Numbered from the stretch's first letter, positions 31,851 to 42,812 are shown. The stretch: 64,000 nt of DNA from Devosia naphthalenivorans (GCF_003056355.1 NZ_PYVW01000001.1:522498-586497); one strand, 5' to 3'. The notes: generated by a model from the sequence alone, not told the origin. Program-made: numbers and translations.

Positions 31851-32462
31851 ATGGAACACCGTCACCTTATCGCCATCCTGCGTGGCATAACACCTGACGA
31901 AACGGTGCCTGTCTGCGAAGCGCTCGTCGCGGCCGGCATCACGATGATCGAGGTGCCGCTGAATTCACCGGATGCTTTCACCAGCATAGAGGCGGCGGCA
32001 AACGCCCTTGGCGATCGTGCGGCCATAGGCGCTGGCACGGTGCTGACCAAGAAGCAGGTCTGGTCCGTGGCCGATGCTGGGGGCACCTTCATCGTTTCGC
32101 CCGACACGAACCGGTCCGTTATCGAAGAGACCGTCCGCATACAGCTCCTGTCTTACCCAGGCATTTTCACACCTACAGACGCTTTCCGCGCCATCAGGTC
32201 TGGCGCAACGGGGCTCAAATTCTTTCCCGCCGAAGTGCTTGGCCCCAAGGGCATAAAAGCCATGAAAGCCGTGCTGCCGCCCGAAATTCCGGTATACGCC
32301 GTGGGCGGCGCCAACCCGGACAATTTTGGGGAGTATTTCGCAGCGGGGTGCACGGGGTTTGGCCTGGGCACATATATCTACAAGCCCGGCATGACTGCGG
32401 ATCAGGTTTCTGAACGCGCCCTGGCGGCAGTGGCTGCATATGATGCGGGGAAGTCCGCATGA
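31851..32462 (+). CDS. dgoA: 2-dehydro-3-deoxy-6-phosphogalactonate aldolase
   Basis: A 203-residue class I aldolase cleaving KDPGal to pyruvate and glyceraldehyde 3-phosphate. It shows LIAILRGITPDE at the N-terminus, MIEVPLNSPDA, IGAGTVLT, the Schiff-base Lys in GLKFFPAEV, and AVGGANPDNFGEYFAAGCTGFGLG. The leucine/asparagine pattern of EVPLNSP fits DgoA rather than the KDPG aldolase Eda, which usually has EITLRT. The stop overlaps the next start (ATGA). Confidence 0.94.
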   Translation: MEHRHLIAILRGITPDETVPVCEALVAAGITMIEVPLNSPDAFTSIEAAANALGDRAAIGAGTVLTKKQVWSVADAGGTFIVSPDTNRSVIEETVRIQLLSYPGIFTPTDAFRAIRSGATGLKFFPAEVLGPKGIKAMKAVLPPEIPVYAVGGANPDNFGEYFAAGCTGFGLGTYIYKPGMTADQVSERALAAVAAYDAGKSA

Positions 32463-33337
32463 GCCAGACCGCAGAACTGATCCTGGACAGCAAGTGCCAA
32501 CTGGGTGAGGGACCTATCTGGCACCCTGGTCGGCAACAGCTGTTCTTCTTTGACATCAATGAGCAGACGCTCTTCGCTATCCACGCCAACGGGGAAATAG
32601 CGGATCAGTGGCTATTCAACGAAACAGTCGCCGCAGCCGCAATCGCTGACGACGAGACGCTTGTGCTGTTCAGCGAATTTGGGCTGAAAGGCTTCCAGAT
32701 CGCTACCGGCGGTCTGGCGCCGCTTACCTCGATTGAGGCTGACAACCCGCGTACGCGCAGCAATGACAGCCGGCTGCATCCATCCGGGGCCTTCTGGCTG
32801 GGAACGATGGACAACACCGAAGCGGAAGAGGCTATCGGCGCGCTCTATCACTACCGCAAGGGGGTTGTGACCCAGCTCAAGTCGGGGGTGCGTGTACCGA
32901 ATGCCACGTGCTTCTCACCCGATGGCCGCACCGCGTACTGGACGGACACGCCGACCAAGCAAATCCTGAAGGTAGAGACCGATCCGCAGACTGGCATGCC
33001 TGTCGGCGAGTGGTCAGTGTTCGCCGACGTGTCGGACGGGCGAGGCTTCCCCGATGGTGCTGTCGTGGATAGCGAAGGCTTTCTTTGGAGCGCCAAGTGG
33101 GGCGGCGGCTGTGTTGTTCGCCATGCACCGGATGGCTCCATCGACCGTGTGATCGAAGTTCCGGTGAGCCAGGTCACTTGCCCTGCCTTCGGCGGCCCAG
33201 AGCTGAAGACGCTGTTTATCACCACGGCTGCCAAGAACTTGAGCGCGGAACAACTTGCGGCCGAAAAGGTCGCGGGCGGTCTGTTCGCCATAGACGTTGA
33301 AGTGGCTGGCCAGGCCGAACCGATTATTGCCCTCTGA
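32459..33337 (+). CDS. SMP-30/gluconolactonase family sugar lactonase
   Basis: A 292-residue six-bladed beta-propeller hydrolase. Metal-binding and active-site segments include LGEGPIWHPGRQQLFFFDI, the NDSRLHPSGAFWLGTMD block, and SDGRGFPDGAVVDSEGFLWSA. In this cluster it should open galactono-lactone to galactonate. It has no signal peptide and is probably cytosolic. It overlaps dgoA by 4 bp and lies 9 bp before the beta-galactosidase gene. Confidence 0.92.
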   Translation: MSQTAELILDSKCQLGEGPIWHPGRQQLFFFDINEQTLFAIHANGEIADQWLFNETVAAAAIADDETLVLFSEFGLKGFQIATGGLAPLTSIEADNPRTRSNDSRLHPSGAFWLGTMDNTEAEEAIGALYHYRKGVVTQLKSGVRVPNATCFSPDGRTAYWTDTPTKQILKVETDPQTGMPVGEWSVFADVSDGRGFPDGAVVDSEGFLWSAKWGGGCVVRHAPDGSIDRVIEVPVSQVTCPAFGGPELKTLFITTAAKNLSAEQLAAEKVAGGLFAIDVEVAGQAEPIIAL

Positions 33338-33346
33338 GATCGTATC

Positions 33347-35305
33347 ATGACCACCCCTGCCCTTGGCGTCTGCTACTACCCCGAACATTGGCCTGAGGAG
33401 TGGTGGGAGCGCGACGCGGCGCGAATGGCTGAGGTGGGAATCAAGTTCGTTCGGATAGGCGAGTTTGCCTGGAGCAAACTCGAGCCCAGTCCGGGCAATC
33501 TGCAGTTCGATTGGATGATCCGGGCCATGGACGTGCTCGATCGTCACGAACTGAAGGTGATTGTTGGCACGCCGACCGCTACGCCGCCGCGCTGGATGAT
33601 AGACAAGCGTCCGGACATGCTGCCGGTTGGCCAAGATGGTCGCCAAAAGGGCTTCGGTTCTCGTCGCCACTATGACTTCTCCCATATGGGTTATCGACAG
33701 GAGTCGGCGCGCATTACGCAATTGCTCGTTGAGGCCGTTGGCGGTCATCCGGCGCTGGGCGGTTGGCAGACGGACAACGAATATGGCTGCCATGGCACGA
33801 CCTACTCCTATTCACCGGCGGCCAAGCAGGGCTTCCAGAACTGGCTGGAAGACAAATACAGCACCGTCGATGCCCTCAACCAGGCTTGGGGCAACGTCTT
33901 CTGGTCGATGGAGTACAACAGGTTCGATCAGATCGAGCTTCCTAATCTGCTGGTTTGTGAAGCGGCTCCCGCCCACGATCTCGATTTTCGGCGCTATACT
34001 TCGGACCAGGTCGCCGCATTCAACAAGGTCCAGTACGATATTCTGAAGGCCAGGCGGCCAGATCTTCCGGTCATCCACAACTTCATGGGCCGCTACACCG
34101 AGTTCGATCACTACGATGTGGCTGGGACCCTCGACGTAGCGAGTTGGGACGCTTATCCGCTCGGACACCTTGCGGTCAGCGACGAGCCTGACGAGGTCAA
34201 GACGACGTATATGCGGCAGGGGGAGCCTGACTATCAGGCCTTCCATCATGACCTTTATCGTGCGGTGGGCCATGGCCGCATGTGGATCATGGAGCAACAG
34301 CCGGGGCCGGTGAACTGGGCAAGTTTCAACCCCGATCCGCTACCTGGAATGCCGCGGCTGTGGGCCTGGGAAGCCTTCGCTCACGGCGCAGAAGTGGTGT
34401 CGTATTTTCGCTGGCGGCAGGCACCGTTTGCGCAGGAGCAAATGCATGCGGGGCTCCTGCGGCCGGATAGCGAGCCAGCGCCGGCCTACCATGACGCGAT
34501 GCAGGTCGCGCAGGAGCTCAAGTCCGTCGGCATTGCCGGAAATGCCGCCAGGGGCCGGGTCGCGATTGTCTTCGATTACCAAAGCGAGTGGGCTTGGGAT
34601 ATCCAGCCGCAGGCGGCGGGCTTCAGCCATGGTGGGCATGTCAGGGCGCTCTATGCTGCGTTCCGCAAGCACGGCATAGATATTGATATTGTCTCGCCCA
34701 AGACATCGAGCTTTGCAGGTTACGACATTGTGGCGGTCCCGGCGCTGTTTGCGTGGAACGAAGCGCTTCGGGAGGCCATCGCGGACTATGATGGATATCT
34801 GTTGATCGGTCCGCGGTCCGGCTCCAAGACGGAGAACTTTGCGATACCAGAGCGCCTTGCGCCTGACCTCCCTAGCAATCTGCTCGATGCCAAAGTTATC
34901 CGGATAGACAGTATTGATCCAAGTATCGAGGTGGAGGTCAAAGGAACCGGTGCTGTCCGGCTCTGGCGCGAGCGGATCGAAACCAATGCGAACGTCGTCA
35001 TTGAAGACGTCGAGGGCTGGCCGGTGTTGATGTCTCAGGGAAAACTGCACTATCTGGGCGCTAGTGGCACAAAAGCGCTCGTTCAGCGCGTGGTAGACTA
35101 TTTGATCGCAGAAGCTGATCTGCCGACGATTGAGTTGCCGCCGGGTGTTCGTTGTCGGGTTCGCGGCGGCTACCGCGTCTATGTGAACTACAGCACGAGC
35201 CCGGCGTCGCTGAATTTGGCCGAAGACGAGGCGGAATACGTGCTCGGATCGGCGGAAATCCTGCCGGCCGGCGTCAGCGTGGCGCGACTCGCCAAGGTCG
35301 GGTGA
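33347..35305 (+). CDS. Beta-galactosidase, glycoside hydrolase family 42
   Basis: A 652-residue GH42 enzyme hydrolysing terminal beta-galactosides. The N-terminal TIM barrel starts with LGVCYYPEHWPEEWW; the acid/base Glu145 is in QTDNEYG and the nucleophile Glu316 in RMWIMEQQPG. A trimerisation domain and a C-terminal beta domain follow. No signal peptide is present, so it acts on imported sugar. It completes a plus-strand set of dgoK, dgoA, lactonase and beta-galactosidase. Its 3' end overlaps the converging comEC by 32 bp. Confidence 0.94.
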   Translation: MTTPALGVCYYPEHWPEEWWERDAARMAEVGIKFVRIGEFAWSKLEPSPGNLQFDWMIRAMDVLDRHELKVIVGTPTATPPRWMIDKRPDMLPVGQDGRQKGFGSRRHYDFSHMGYRQESARITQLLVEAVGGHPALGGWQTDNEYGCHGTTYSYSPAAKQGFQNWLEDKYSTVDALNQAWGNVFWSMEYNRFDQIELPNLLVCEAAPAHDLDFRRYTSDQVAAFNKVQYDILKARRPDLPVIHNFMGRYTEFDHYDVAGTLDVASWDAYPLGHLAVSDEPDEVKTTYMRQGEPDYQAFHHDLYRAVGHGRMWIMEQQPGPVNWASFNPDPLPGMPRLWAWEAFAHGAEVVSYFRWRQAPFAQEQMHAGLLRPDSEPAPAYHDAMQVAQELKSVGIAGNAARGRVAIVFDYQSEWAWDIQPQAAGFSHGGHVRALYAAFRKHGIDIDIVSPKTSSFAGYDIVAVPALFAWNEALREAIADYDGYLLIGPRSGSKTENFAIPERLAPDLPSNLLDAKVIRIDSIDPSIEVEVKGTGAVRLWRERIETNANVVIEDVEGWPVLMSQGKLHYLGASGTKALVQRVVDYLIAEADLPTIELPPGVRCRVRGGYRVYVNYSTSPASLNLAEDEAEYVLGSAEILPAGVSVARLAKVG

Positions 35306-37421
35306 CATTTGGAATGGCGGTGCGGATGTCGAACCGTGCCGCCGCTTCGTTCCAGACCAGCCAGTGAACGCCGCCTTCGCGGAGATCGTCGGCGTCGATG
35401 ATCTGCTTGTTGTGGCAGGTTTGGGGGACGCGGATGCGGGCGATGAGGAGATCGTGCCGCCCACAATCTTCGGCTAGAGCCGAAGCATTCTTTATTATTG
35501 ACACCGAAAAGCGGTCCGTTTGCACGATGCATGCCAGGCTATCGCACCGACTTTGCTTCGTGTTTGCTTCGATCTCGCTTTGATAATGCTCGCTCCAAAC
35601 ATCGACGGCAAAGCTGCCGGTCCTTCCGGTGACCAGTCCCATGCTGTCGCCCGAGCGGATTGCGACCGCCTGGGTGGAATCTGCGACCAGCAGATCCGGC
35701 CGTTGATCCATGCCGAAGAGCATGATCAGCAAGACCGCGGCCGCAGGTCCGAGCAGGCGCCACCAATTGTTCAGAAATGCGAACCAGCCTAACCCCGCGA
35801 GGCCCAGCACCAAAGCCACACTGGTGAGCAACGGGTTACCAGTCAGCCCTTCGCTCCAACCGGCGACAAGCTCAGCGGCGTCCACCATGCGATCTATGCC
35901 CCACCCCATGATGGCAACAAACGGCGCTTCAAGGCTGAACGGCATGGCCAACACGGACAGCAACGCAAATGGCATGATGACCAGGCTGACCACCGGAAGC
36001 ACCAGCACGTTGCCGACGACGCCCAGTGGCGCTGTTTGTTGGAAGTGGTAAGCGGAAAACAGCAATGTCGCCGTGCCGGCTATGAAGCTGGTCATGGCTG
36101 CGGTCCAGACGGTTATCGCCAATTGAAACGGCCAGCCGCGATCCTTGTCCGGTGCCTTGCGCTGCATTTCATAGGTGCCGATCAGAGCGACCACCGCGGC
36201 AAACGATAGCTGGAAGCTGGGGCGGAACACGCTGGAGGGATCGATGACGATTATGATGAGTGCCGCGATCGCCACGTTGCGCATGGTCAGCGCCCGGCGA
36301 CCCACTAGGACAGCTCCGAAGATCAGCGCCAGCATGATCGCCGAGCGCAAGGCCGGAACGTTCGCCAAACCTCCCGCGAGCAGCATGTAGCCGGCCGCTG
36401 CCGCAAGCCCAAAAACCGCCGCGATTTTTTTGACGGACAGGAATTTGTCGACGCCTGGCAGCGTCGCGAACAGCAGCCGAACGAGCCAGAACATGCCGCC
36501 GGCAACGATCGAAAGATGCAGACCCGATATCGAGTAGATATGGGCCAAGCCCGAGGCGGCCATGACCTCCCGCGTTTCATCGGTGATCGCACTTTGGTCC
36601 CCCATGACCATGGCTCGTCCTATGGCTGCGGACGAGCCTTCCAGTACGGCGTCGATCCGCCTGCCGATGCTGCTGCGCGTGCCCTCGACGAATCGCGTCA
36701 AGTCGAAGTGAGTGGCCCGAGACACCAGAGCGAATTCGCTGGTTATGGTCCCGTAGGCACCGATGCCGGAGAAGTAGGAATGAAACTGACCGTCGTGAGA
36801 ACCGGGAAGGATAGGTCCGGGTACTGGAATCAGTCGCATCTTGCCGGACAGAACGTCCCCGGGCTCAAGTGGAGGATCAGCCGGGATGACGATACGGGCC
36901 TTGTTTATGGAAACCGGTCGATCGTCGGCCGTGGGCGTTACGTGAGAGATGACGACGCGTTGCCTGTCCGGCGTTGCAGAAATGACCTCGTCAACTGTGG
37001 CTTGGAATGATCCGTAGGCAGGACGCGCAAGCATGTTTGTGCCGAATGCGGCGCCGTGCAGCGGCAGCAGGCACAGGCCAGCCCAGAATGCCATTATGAG
37101 GCTGGCGAGCGGCAGGCGCGGAGTATGCCAGAGGGCCAGAGTGAGAAACGGAAGAGCGACGGCCACTGCTGCGAGGGCCATTCCGTGTGGTTCGAAAGGC
37201 AGTTGCGCATAGATGATCATGCCCAGGATCATCGCGAACGGCAGAAGCACGAAGATGCGCCGGCCGAGGACGGCAGACCTTATTGTTGCGGCGAGGTGGT
37301 CTCGGGGCCGCCAGCGCGAGGCCGTTGGCCGCCACCGCTGAACGGGCACCGGCGACGCGCGCGACGGGCGAGCCAACAGCCCACCTTCTACATCACGCTC
37401 GCGCGTTTGTGTCCCTTGCAC
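35274..37421 (-). CDS. comEC: ComEC/Rec2 family competence-type membrane protein
   Basis: A 715-residue polytopic membrane protein. An N-terminal DUF4131-like segment with several helices and an OB-like part (about residues 150-230) is followed by the Competence domain with the [17 protein letters not shown] signature near residue 290 and many transmembrane helices to about residue 560. The last part is a short soluble tail, not a full metallo-beta-lactamase domain. In naturally competent bacteria ComEC forms the DNA uptake channel; whether this organism is competent is unknown. The start at 37421 is uncertain, as the first 50 residues are basic and not clearly conserved. Divergent from gltX. 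Confidence 0.9.
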   Translation of the reverse strand: MQGTQTRERDVEGGLLARPSRASPVPVQRWRPTASRWRPRDHLAATIRSAVLGRRIFVLLPFAMILGMIIYAQLPFEPHGMALAAVAVALPFLTLALWHTPRLPLASLIMAFWAGLCLLPLHGAAFGTNMLARPAYGSFQATVDEVISATPDRQRVVISHVTPTADDRPVSINKARIVIPADPPLEPGDVLSGKMRLIPVPGPILPGSHDGQFHSYFSGIGAYGTITSEFALVSRATHFDLTRFVEGTRSSIGRRIDAVLEGSSAAIGRAMVMGDQSAITDETREVMAASGLAHIYSISGLHLSIVAGGMFWLVRLLFATLPGVDKFLSVKKIAAVFGLAAAAGYMLLAGGLANVPALRSAIMLALIFGAVLVGRRALTMRNVAIAALIIIVIDPSSVFRPSFQLSFAAVVALIGTYEMQRKAPDKDRGWPFQLAITVWTAAMTSFIAGTATLLFSAYHFQQTAPLGVVGNVLVLPVVSLVIMPFALLSVLAMPFSLEAPFVAIMGWGIDRMVDAAELVAGWSEGLTGNPLLTSVALVLGLAGLGWFAFLNNWWRLLGPAAAVLLIMLFGMDQRPDLLVADSTQAVAIRSGDSMGLVTGRTGSFAVDVWSEHYQSEIEANTKQSRCDSLACIVQTDRFSVSIIKNASALAEDCGRHDLLIARIRVPQTCHNKQIIDADDLREGGVHWLVWNEAAARFDIRTAIPNVTRPWRVAPR

Positions 37422-37498
37422 CCGACCTGCCCCCGCCCTTGCGCTCGGGCCCTTCTATGCTACACACGGCTTCCAAACTATCCAAGCATTCCGGTCTC

Positions 37499-38917
37499 AT
37501 GTCCCAAGTTGTCACCCGCTTCGCCCCCTCGCCTACCGGCTATTTGCACATCGGTGGCGCCCGCACTGCGCTTTTCAGCTGGGCCTATGCTCAGAACAAG
37601 GGCGGCAAGATGCTGTTGCGCATCGAGGACACCGACCGGGAGCGTTCCACGGAAGCCGCAGTCGTAGCGCTGATCGATGGCTTGAAGTGGCTGGGGCTGC
37701 AGTGGGACGGTGAGCCGATCAGCCAGTTCAGCCGCGCCGCACGGCACGCCGAAGTCGCCCATGAACTGGTGAAGATGGGCCACGCCTATTACTGCTATTG
37801 CTCGCCCGCCGAGCTTGACCAGATGCGCGAGGAAGCACGCGCCGCTGGCAAGCCGCCACGCTACAATGGGTACTGGCGCGACCGTGACCCCAGCGAGGCG
37901 CCCGCAGGAGTGTCCCCCGTCATTCGCATCAAGTCACCGCTGAGCGGCGATATCGTGGTCGATGACCATGTGCAGGGCAAGGTCGTGTTCAAGACCGAGA
38001 ATCTGGACGATTTCATCATCCTGCGGTCCGACGGCACGCCGACCTATATGCACGCCGTCGTCGTGGATGACCACGACATGGGCGTCACCCACATCATTCG
38101 CGGCGACGACCACCTGACCAATGCCGCACGGCAGATCGTCATCTATAATGCCATGGGCTGGACGGTGCCGGAGATGGCGCATATTCCGCTGATCCATGGA
38201 CCGGATGGCGCCAAGCTCAGCAAGCGGCACGGTGCGCTCGGCGTCGAAGCCTACCGGCAGCTCGGCTACCTGCCGGAAGCCGTCCGGAACTATCTGGCGC
38301 GGCTCGGCTGGAGCCACGGCGATGACGAAATTTTTTCAACCGAGCAGATGGTTGAGTGGTTCAGCCTGGAAGGGCTCAACAAGGGCGCGGCCCGCTTTGA
38401 TTTCGTCAAGCTCGAGAACATCAACGGCCACTACATCCGCGAGGCCAAGCCGGAATATCTTTACGGTGTGATGTTGGCGACTGCCGCCGAAGTTGGCCGC
38501 CAGCCGGATGTGGACGGGCTTAGCGCCAACGAGGCAACAGTGCTGGCCGCCCTGCCCGAGTTGCAGCCGCGGGCCAAGACCGTGCTTGAATTGATCGATC
38601 TGGCACAGTTCATCTACGCCAGCCGTCCGCTCACCATCGACGCGGCAGCCACGGCCCTGCTCACCAATGACGCAAGGCTGGTGTTGCGCGACATGGCCGA
38701 GCTCCTGCGGGGTCTCAATGAATGGTCCGTGCCAGCGATCGATGCGGCCATGCGTTCACTCGCGGAGGCCAAGGGCCTGAAGCTTGGAAAGCTGGCGCAA
38801 CCGCTGCGGGCGGCGCTTACGGGGCGCACGGTGTCACCGGGTATTTTCGAAGTGATGGTGCTGATCGGGCGTGAGGAAAGCATGGCTCGCCTAGAAGATC
38901 AGATCACCTCTGTCTAG
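37499..38917 (+). CDS. gltX: Glutamyl-tRNA synthetase
   Basis: A 472-residue class I synthetase charging tRNA-Glu. It has [19 protein letters not shown] (HIGH region, residues 7-25) and the [17 protein letters not shown]-type loop. The ATG at 37499 gives the standard [14 protein letters not shown] opening; another in-frame ATG 14 codons upstream (37457) and a longer frame exist but add unconserved residues. Many Hyphomicrobiales carry two GltX paralogues, so a second copy may exist elsewhere. gltA follows 150 bp downstream. Confidence 0.96.
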   Translation: MSQVVTRFAPSPTGYLHIGGARTALFSWAYAQNKGGKMLLRIEDTDRERSTEAAVVALIDGLKWLGLQWDGEPISQFSRAARHAEVAHELVKMGHAYYCYCSPAELDQMREEARAAGKPPRYNGYWRDRDPSEAPAGVSPVIRIKSPLSGDIVVDDHVQGKVVFKTENLDDFIILRSDGTPTYMHAVVVDDHDMGVTHIIRGDDHLTNAARQIVIYNAMGWTVPEMAHIPLIHGPDGAKLSKRHGALGVEAYRQLGYLPEAVRNYLARLGWSHGDDEIFSTEQMVEWFSLEGLNKGAARFDFVKLENINGHYIREAKPEYLYGVMLATAAEVGRQPDVDGLSANEATVLAALPELQPRAKTVLELIDLAQFIYASRPLTIDAAATALLTNDARLVLRDMAELLRGLNEWSVPAIDAAMRSLAEAKGLKLGKLAQPLRAALTGRTVSPGIFEVMVLIGREESMARLEDQITSV

Positions 38918-38984
38918 TGCTATCAGGAGGGCAAGCCTTGCCTTCCCGTTGATTGCCTCAACCGGGCAAAAGCGTTACCTGTCC

Positions 38985-39004
38985 TTGGCAGTCTCCACTG
39001 CCAA
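38985..39004. promoter_or_regulatory. Palindrome upstream of gltA (candidate operator)
   Basis: TTGGCAG-TCTCCA-CTGCCAA is a perfect 7-bp interrupted inverted repeat, ending 64 bp upstream of the gltA ATG, in a plausible promoter position. It could be a regulator binding site or a short hairpin in the leader. No regulator could be matched to it. Confidence 0.4.
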
Positions 39005-39068
39005 TTATCTGGCTTCAACCCTTACGAACTCCTTCCGTTTGGGTTTCGGGGCCTTCGAGGAGAGCTAA

Positions 39069-40358
39069 ATGACCGATAAAGTCGCCAAACTCGTCATCGG
39101 GGATCAGACTCATGAATTCCCGGTGCTGTCCGGGACAGTGGGGCCGGACGTGATCGACATTCGATCCCTCTACGCCAAGACAGGCATGTTCACTTACGAT
39201 CCTGGCTTTACCTCGACCGCGGCCTGCGACAGCGCGATCACCTATATCGACGGCGACAAGGGCGAATTGCTTTATCGCGGCTACCCTATCGACCAGTTGT
39301 CCGAGAAAAGCAGCTACATCGAAGTTTGCTACCTGCTGCTCTATGGCGAACTGCCCAACAAGCAGCAGCTTGCCGAGTTCGACGAGTTGGTGACGCGCCA
39401 CACCATGGTGCACGAGCAGATGCACTATTTCTATCGCGGTTTCCGCCGCGACGCGCATCCGATGGCCGTCATGACTGGCGTCGTTGGCGCAATGGCGGCG
39501 TTCTACCACGACTCGACCGACATCAACGATCCGCAGCAGCGCGAGATCGCTTCGATCCGCATGATCGCCAAGATGCCGACTATCGCGGCCATGGCTTATA
39601 AGTATTCCGTTGGTCAGCCGTTCGTATACCCGCGTAACGACCTCGATTACGCCTCGAACTTCCTTCACATGTGCTTCTCGGTGCCGGCAGAGGAATACAA
39701 GGTCGACCCCACCATCGCCAAGGCGATGGACCTGATCTTTACCCTGCATGCCGACCACGAGCAGAACGCGTCGACCTCGACCGTGCGGCTTGCCGGCTCG
39801 TCCGACGCAAACCCGTTTGCCTGTATCGCCGCTGGTGTGGCTTGCCTCTGGGGCCCGGCCCATGGTGGTGCCAACGAGGCTGCGCTGAATATGCTCAAGG
39901 AGATCGGCACGGTCGATCGTATCCCCGAGTTCATCGCCCGCGCGAAGGACAAGAGCGACAGCTTCAAGCTCATGGGCTTCGGCCACCGCGTCTACAAGAA
40001 TTTCGACCCGCGCGCGACCGTGATGCAGAAGACTGCAAAGGAAGTGCTGGACCTGCTCGGCGTGCACAACAATCCCACGCTGCAGGTCGCCCAGGAACTC
40101 GAGAAGATCGCGCTTGAGGACCCATACTTCATCGAGCGCAAGCTGTACCCCAACGTCGATTTCTATTCGGGCATTATCCTCGAAGCGATTGGCTTCCCCA
40201 CATCGATGTTTACCGTGCTCTTCTCGGTGGCGCGTACCGTTGGCTGGATCAGCCAGTGGAAGGAAATGATCGGCGATTCGCAGAAGAAGATCGGCCGGCC
40301 GCGCCAGCTTTATGATGGATCGCCAGCACGCGACTACATCGAGGTCAGCTCGCGCTAG
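39069..40358 (+). CDS. gltA: Citrate synthase
   Basis: A 429-residue type II citrate synthase condensing acetyl-CoA and oxaloacetate. Catalytic segments are [32 protein letters not shown] and [16 protein letters not shown], followed by [10 protein letters not shown]. The ATG at 39069 follows a GAGGAGA ribosome binding site at 39056-39062. Its last 14 bp overlap the converging lpxB gene, and no terminator lies between them. Confidence 0.98.
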   Translation: MTDKVAKLVIGDQTHEFPVLSGTVGPDVIDIRSLYAKTGMFTYDPGFTSTAACDSAITYIDGDKGELLYRGYPIDQLSEKSSYIEVCYLLLYGELPNKQQLAEFDELVTRHTMVHEQMHYFYRGFRRDAHPMAVMTGVVGAMAAFYHDSTDINDPQQREIASIRMIAKMPTIAAMAYKYSVGQPFVYPRNDLDYASNFLHMCFSVPAEEYKVDPTIAKAMDLIFTLHADHEQNASTSTVRLAGSSDANPFACIAAGVACLWGPAHGGANEAALNMLKEIGTVDRIPEFIARAKDKSDSFKLMGFGHRVYKNFDPRATVMQKTAKEVLDLLGVHNNPTLQVAQELEKIALEDPYFIERKLYPNVDFYSGIILEAIGFPTSMFTVLFSVARTVGWISQWKEMIGDSQKKIGRPRQLYDGSPARDYIEVSSR

Positions 40359-41478
40359 TCCAACGGCTCAGTATCCGGTCCGCCGGGTCCTGACGCGGAA
40401 ACTCGGGTTCGCCGGTTTTCATCAATGCCACAAGCTCGCCAAAGGCCGTGATCTGGTCCTGGCGGGCTTTTTTGTTGTCGAGCAGATGGCGCACGGCGGC
40501 TTCCAGCGCATGGGCATCCGCGGGTGACTGGATCAACTCAGGCACGGCGTCACGGGCAAGCACAATATTGGGCAGCGAAACGCGCGGCCGGCCGATACGC
40601 TCGAACTCGCGGGCCTGATGTCTTTCCATGACGTAATTGACCACCATCGGCACTTTGCCGAGTGCCAGTTCGAGCGTTGCGGTGCCGGACACGGCGAAGG
40701 CCAGAACTGCTTGATCGTAAAGCTCCGCGCGGGCTGCACGATCATCGATGATGCTCACCAGAAACGGCCAATCGGCAACTTCGCGGCGTAGACGCTCGGC
40801 CAGCCTTGGCAAGGTGGGGATGACTACACTGCTGACCGCGGGATGGCCGGACAGCCGCTCCACGACCGAGCGAAAGACCGGCAGATGCCGACGCAATTCC
40901 CCGTCACGGCTGCCTGGCAGCAGGATTAGTGGTCCTACCTCATTGGCCGTAGTTCTCTCCCGTGCTTCGCCGATGGCAGGATGACCAACATAGCTGGTCG
41001 GCGGGCCGCCCAGACGCTCCATCACCGCTGGCTCAAAGGGCAATACCGCGAGCACTTCCTCGAAAAGTGGCGTGAGCTTGGCAGCGCGGTGCGGTGCGCG
41101 AGCCCATACGGTGGGCGACACGTAAAGCACCAGCTTGCCAGCAAAGCCCTTCTTCTTGAGGCGTTTGGCAAGAAGCTTGGAGAAGTCTTGTGCGTCCACG
41201 AGGACAACGATGTCCGGATTGTCCTTCAGAATGGCCTGCGCGGTCTGACGAATGCGCCACAAAAGCAGGGGCAGTCGCATCAGCACGTCGGTGATACCCA
41301 TGACTGCCAGATCGCTCATGGGAAAGAGGGATTTGAGGCCTTGCGCCTGTAGCTCATCGCCCCCTACCCCGGCGAACAGCAGCGGCACGCGCTGCTTCAG
41401 CCTCGCAATCAGGTCGGCGGCGATCCGGTCACCGGAGGGTTCGCCAGCAAGGATGAAAAGCTTCAGCGTGTCGGTCAT
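40345..41478 (-). CDS. lpxB: Lipid-A-disaccharide synthase
   Basis: A 377-residue GT19 glycosyltransferase that joins UDP-diacylglucosamine and lipid X in lipid A synthesis at the inner membrane. Recognisable blocks are [47 protein letters not shown] and [17 protein letters not shown], then [14 protein letters not shown]. It is the last gene of the minus-strand lipid A set. The usual lpxI between lpxA and lpxB in this order is absent here. Confidence 0.96.
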   Translation of the reverse strand: MTDTLKLFILAGEPSGDRIAADLIARLKQRVPLLFAGVGGDELQAQGLKSLFPMSDLAVMGITDVLMRLPLLLWRIRQTAQAILKDNPDIVVLVDAQDFSKLLAKRLKKKGFAGKLVLYVSPTVWARAPHRAAKLTPLFEEVLAVLPFEPAVMERLGGPPTSYVGHPAIGEARERTTANEVGPLILLPGSRDGELRRHLPVFRSVVERLSGHPAVSSVVIPTLPRLAERLRREVADWPFLVSIIDDRAARAELYDQAVLAFAVSGTATLELALGKVPMVVNYVMERHQAREFERIGRPRVSLPNIVLARDAVPELIQSPADAHALEAAVRHLLDNKKARQDQITAFGELVALMKTGEPEFPRQDPADRILSRWTSAS

Positions 41479-41529
41479 TCAGGTCTCCGAGCCGGCCCCG
41501 CTTAACTGGACGCTCGGAGCCAAAGACTA

Positions 41530-42339
41530 TCAGTCGGTCGCGTTACCGTTGCGGGGCAAAAGAATGGGACGGTCAGACGCAGCGGTGATGAAAGCCACCA
41601 CGTCCTGAACCAGAGGATCGTCCTTGAAGAGGCCGGCGGCATCTTCCACGCGCTCGCGCAACGTTCCTTCGCTGGAGAAGATCATGCGATAGGCTGCGCG
41701 AAGGCGATGAATGGCTTCGCGTTCGAATTTGTGGCGCTTCAGACCGACCAGGTTGAGGCCGGTAAGCGACGCGCGGTTCCCCACTGCCATGCCGTAGGGG
41801 ATGATGTCGCCATCGACCATGGAATGCGCGCCGATAAAGGCGTGCGGACCGACCCGGGTGAACTGGTGGACAACAGAGCTACCGCCAAAGATGACATTGT
41901 CGCCGATATGGCAGTGGCCGGCGATGCCAACGTAATTCGCCATGATGACATTGTTGCCGATGATCGCGTCATGCGCGACATGCGCGCTCGCCATGATCAG
42001 GCAGTCATTGCCGATCTGGGTCAGCATGCCGCCTGCTTCGGTTCCCGGATTGATGGTGGCGGCTTCCCGAATGATGCAGCGTTCGCCAATCACCAGGCGC
42101 GAGGCTTCGCCGTGATATTTGCGGTCCTGGGGCCGGTGGCCGACCGAGGCGAACGGGTAGACCTGCGAGCCGGCGCCGATTTCGGTGTGCCCTTCGAGCG
42201 CGACGTGCGACACCAACTCGACGTTGTCGTGCAGCACGACGTCGTCGCCGACAATGCAGAACGGGCCAATCTTGACGCCATTGCCCAGGCGAGCTTTGGG
42301 AGAAACGATCGCGCTGGAATGGACGGTTGCCTGGCTCAC
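41530..42339 (-). CDS. lpxA: UDP-N-acetylglucosamine acyltransferase
   Basis: A 269-residue left-handed beta-helix enzyme that adds the first acyl chain in lipid A synthesis. Hexapeptide repeats fill the first 190 residues (for example VHSSAIVSPKARLGNGVKIG), with the catalytic His in SAHVAHDAIIGNNV, followed by the helical C-terminal region. It starts at a GTG that overlaps the fabZ stop (GTGA). Confidence 0.96.
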   Translation of the reverse strand: MSQATVHSSAIVSPKARLGNGVKIGPFCIVGDDVVLHDNVELVSHVALEGHTEIGAGSQVYPFASVGHRPQDRKYHGEASRLVIGERCIIREAATINPGTEAGGMLTQIGNDCLIMASAHVAHDAIIGNNVIMANYVGIAGHCHIGDNVIFGGSSVVHQFTRVGPHAFIGAHSMVDGDIIPYGMAVGNRASLTGLNLVGLKRHKFEREAIHRLRAAYRMIFSSEGTLRERVEDAAGLFKDDPLVQDVVAFITAASDRPILLPRNGNATD

Positions 42340-42812
42340 GAATTGGCCTCGATGATCATTGCGGCGATCTCGGCTTCGGCAATCACGACGCCGTTCACGA
42401 TAGCCTCGGCCTTGTAGCGGCCGACATTGCGGCGGCGCTGTATCTTGGCGATGTGGAACTCGATGGTGTCGCCAGGGCCGGCAGGCTTGCGGAACTTGGC
42501 CTTGTCTATGCCCAGCATCAAGACGACGTTCTTTTTACCGACACCTGAATCGTGTTTGATGACGATGGCACCGGCTGTCTGCGCCATGCCTTCGATGATG
42601 AGCACGCCGGGGAATATCGGGTTCTCTGGGAAATGCCCCTGGAACATGGGCTCATTGTACGTGACGTTCTTGACGCCGACAGCACTTTCATCGCCGTTGA
42701 TCCTGATGATCTTGTCGATCATCAGGAACGGGTAGCGATGCGGCAGCGACTTGAGAATCTCGGCAAGACTCATCGCCGTGAGTTCGCCGTTCTCGATCAT
42801 GCTGTCGTTCAT
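42336..42812 (-). CDS. fabZ: 3-hydroxyacyl-ACP dehydratase FabZ
   Basis: A 158-residue hot-dog-fold dehydratase of fatty acid elongation. The active-site His is in PHRYPFLMID and the Glu in FPGVLIIEGMAQTAG. The ATG at 42812 overlaps the lpxD stop (ATGA). The position between lpxD and lpxA is standard and couples fatty acid supply with lipid A synthesis. Confidence 0.96.
   Translation of the reverse strand: MNDSMIENGELTAMSLAEILKSLPHRYPFLMIDKIIRINGDESAVGVKNVTYNEPMFQGHFPENPIFPGVLIIEGMAQTAGAIVIKHDSGVGKKNVVLMLGIDKAKFRKPAGPGDTIEFHIAKIQRRRNVGRYKAEAIVNGVVIAEAEIAAMIIEANS

Noticed and set aside
35274..35305. Frameshift or misassembly at the beta-galactosidase/comEC junction
   Set aside because: The 32-bp convergent overlap leaves both proteins with normal C-termini, so a genuine overlap is simpler.
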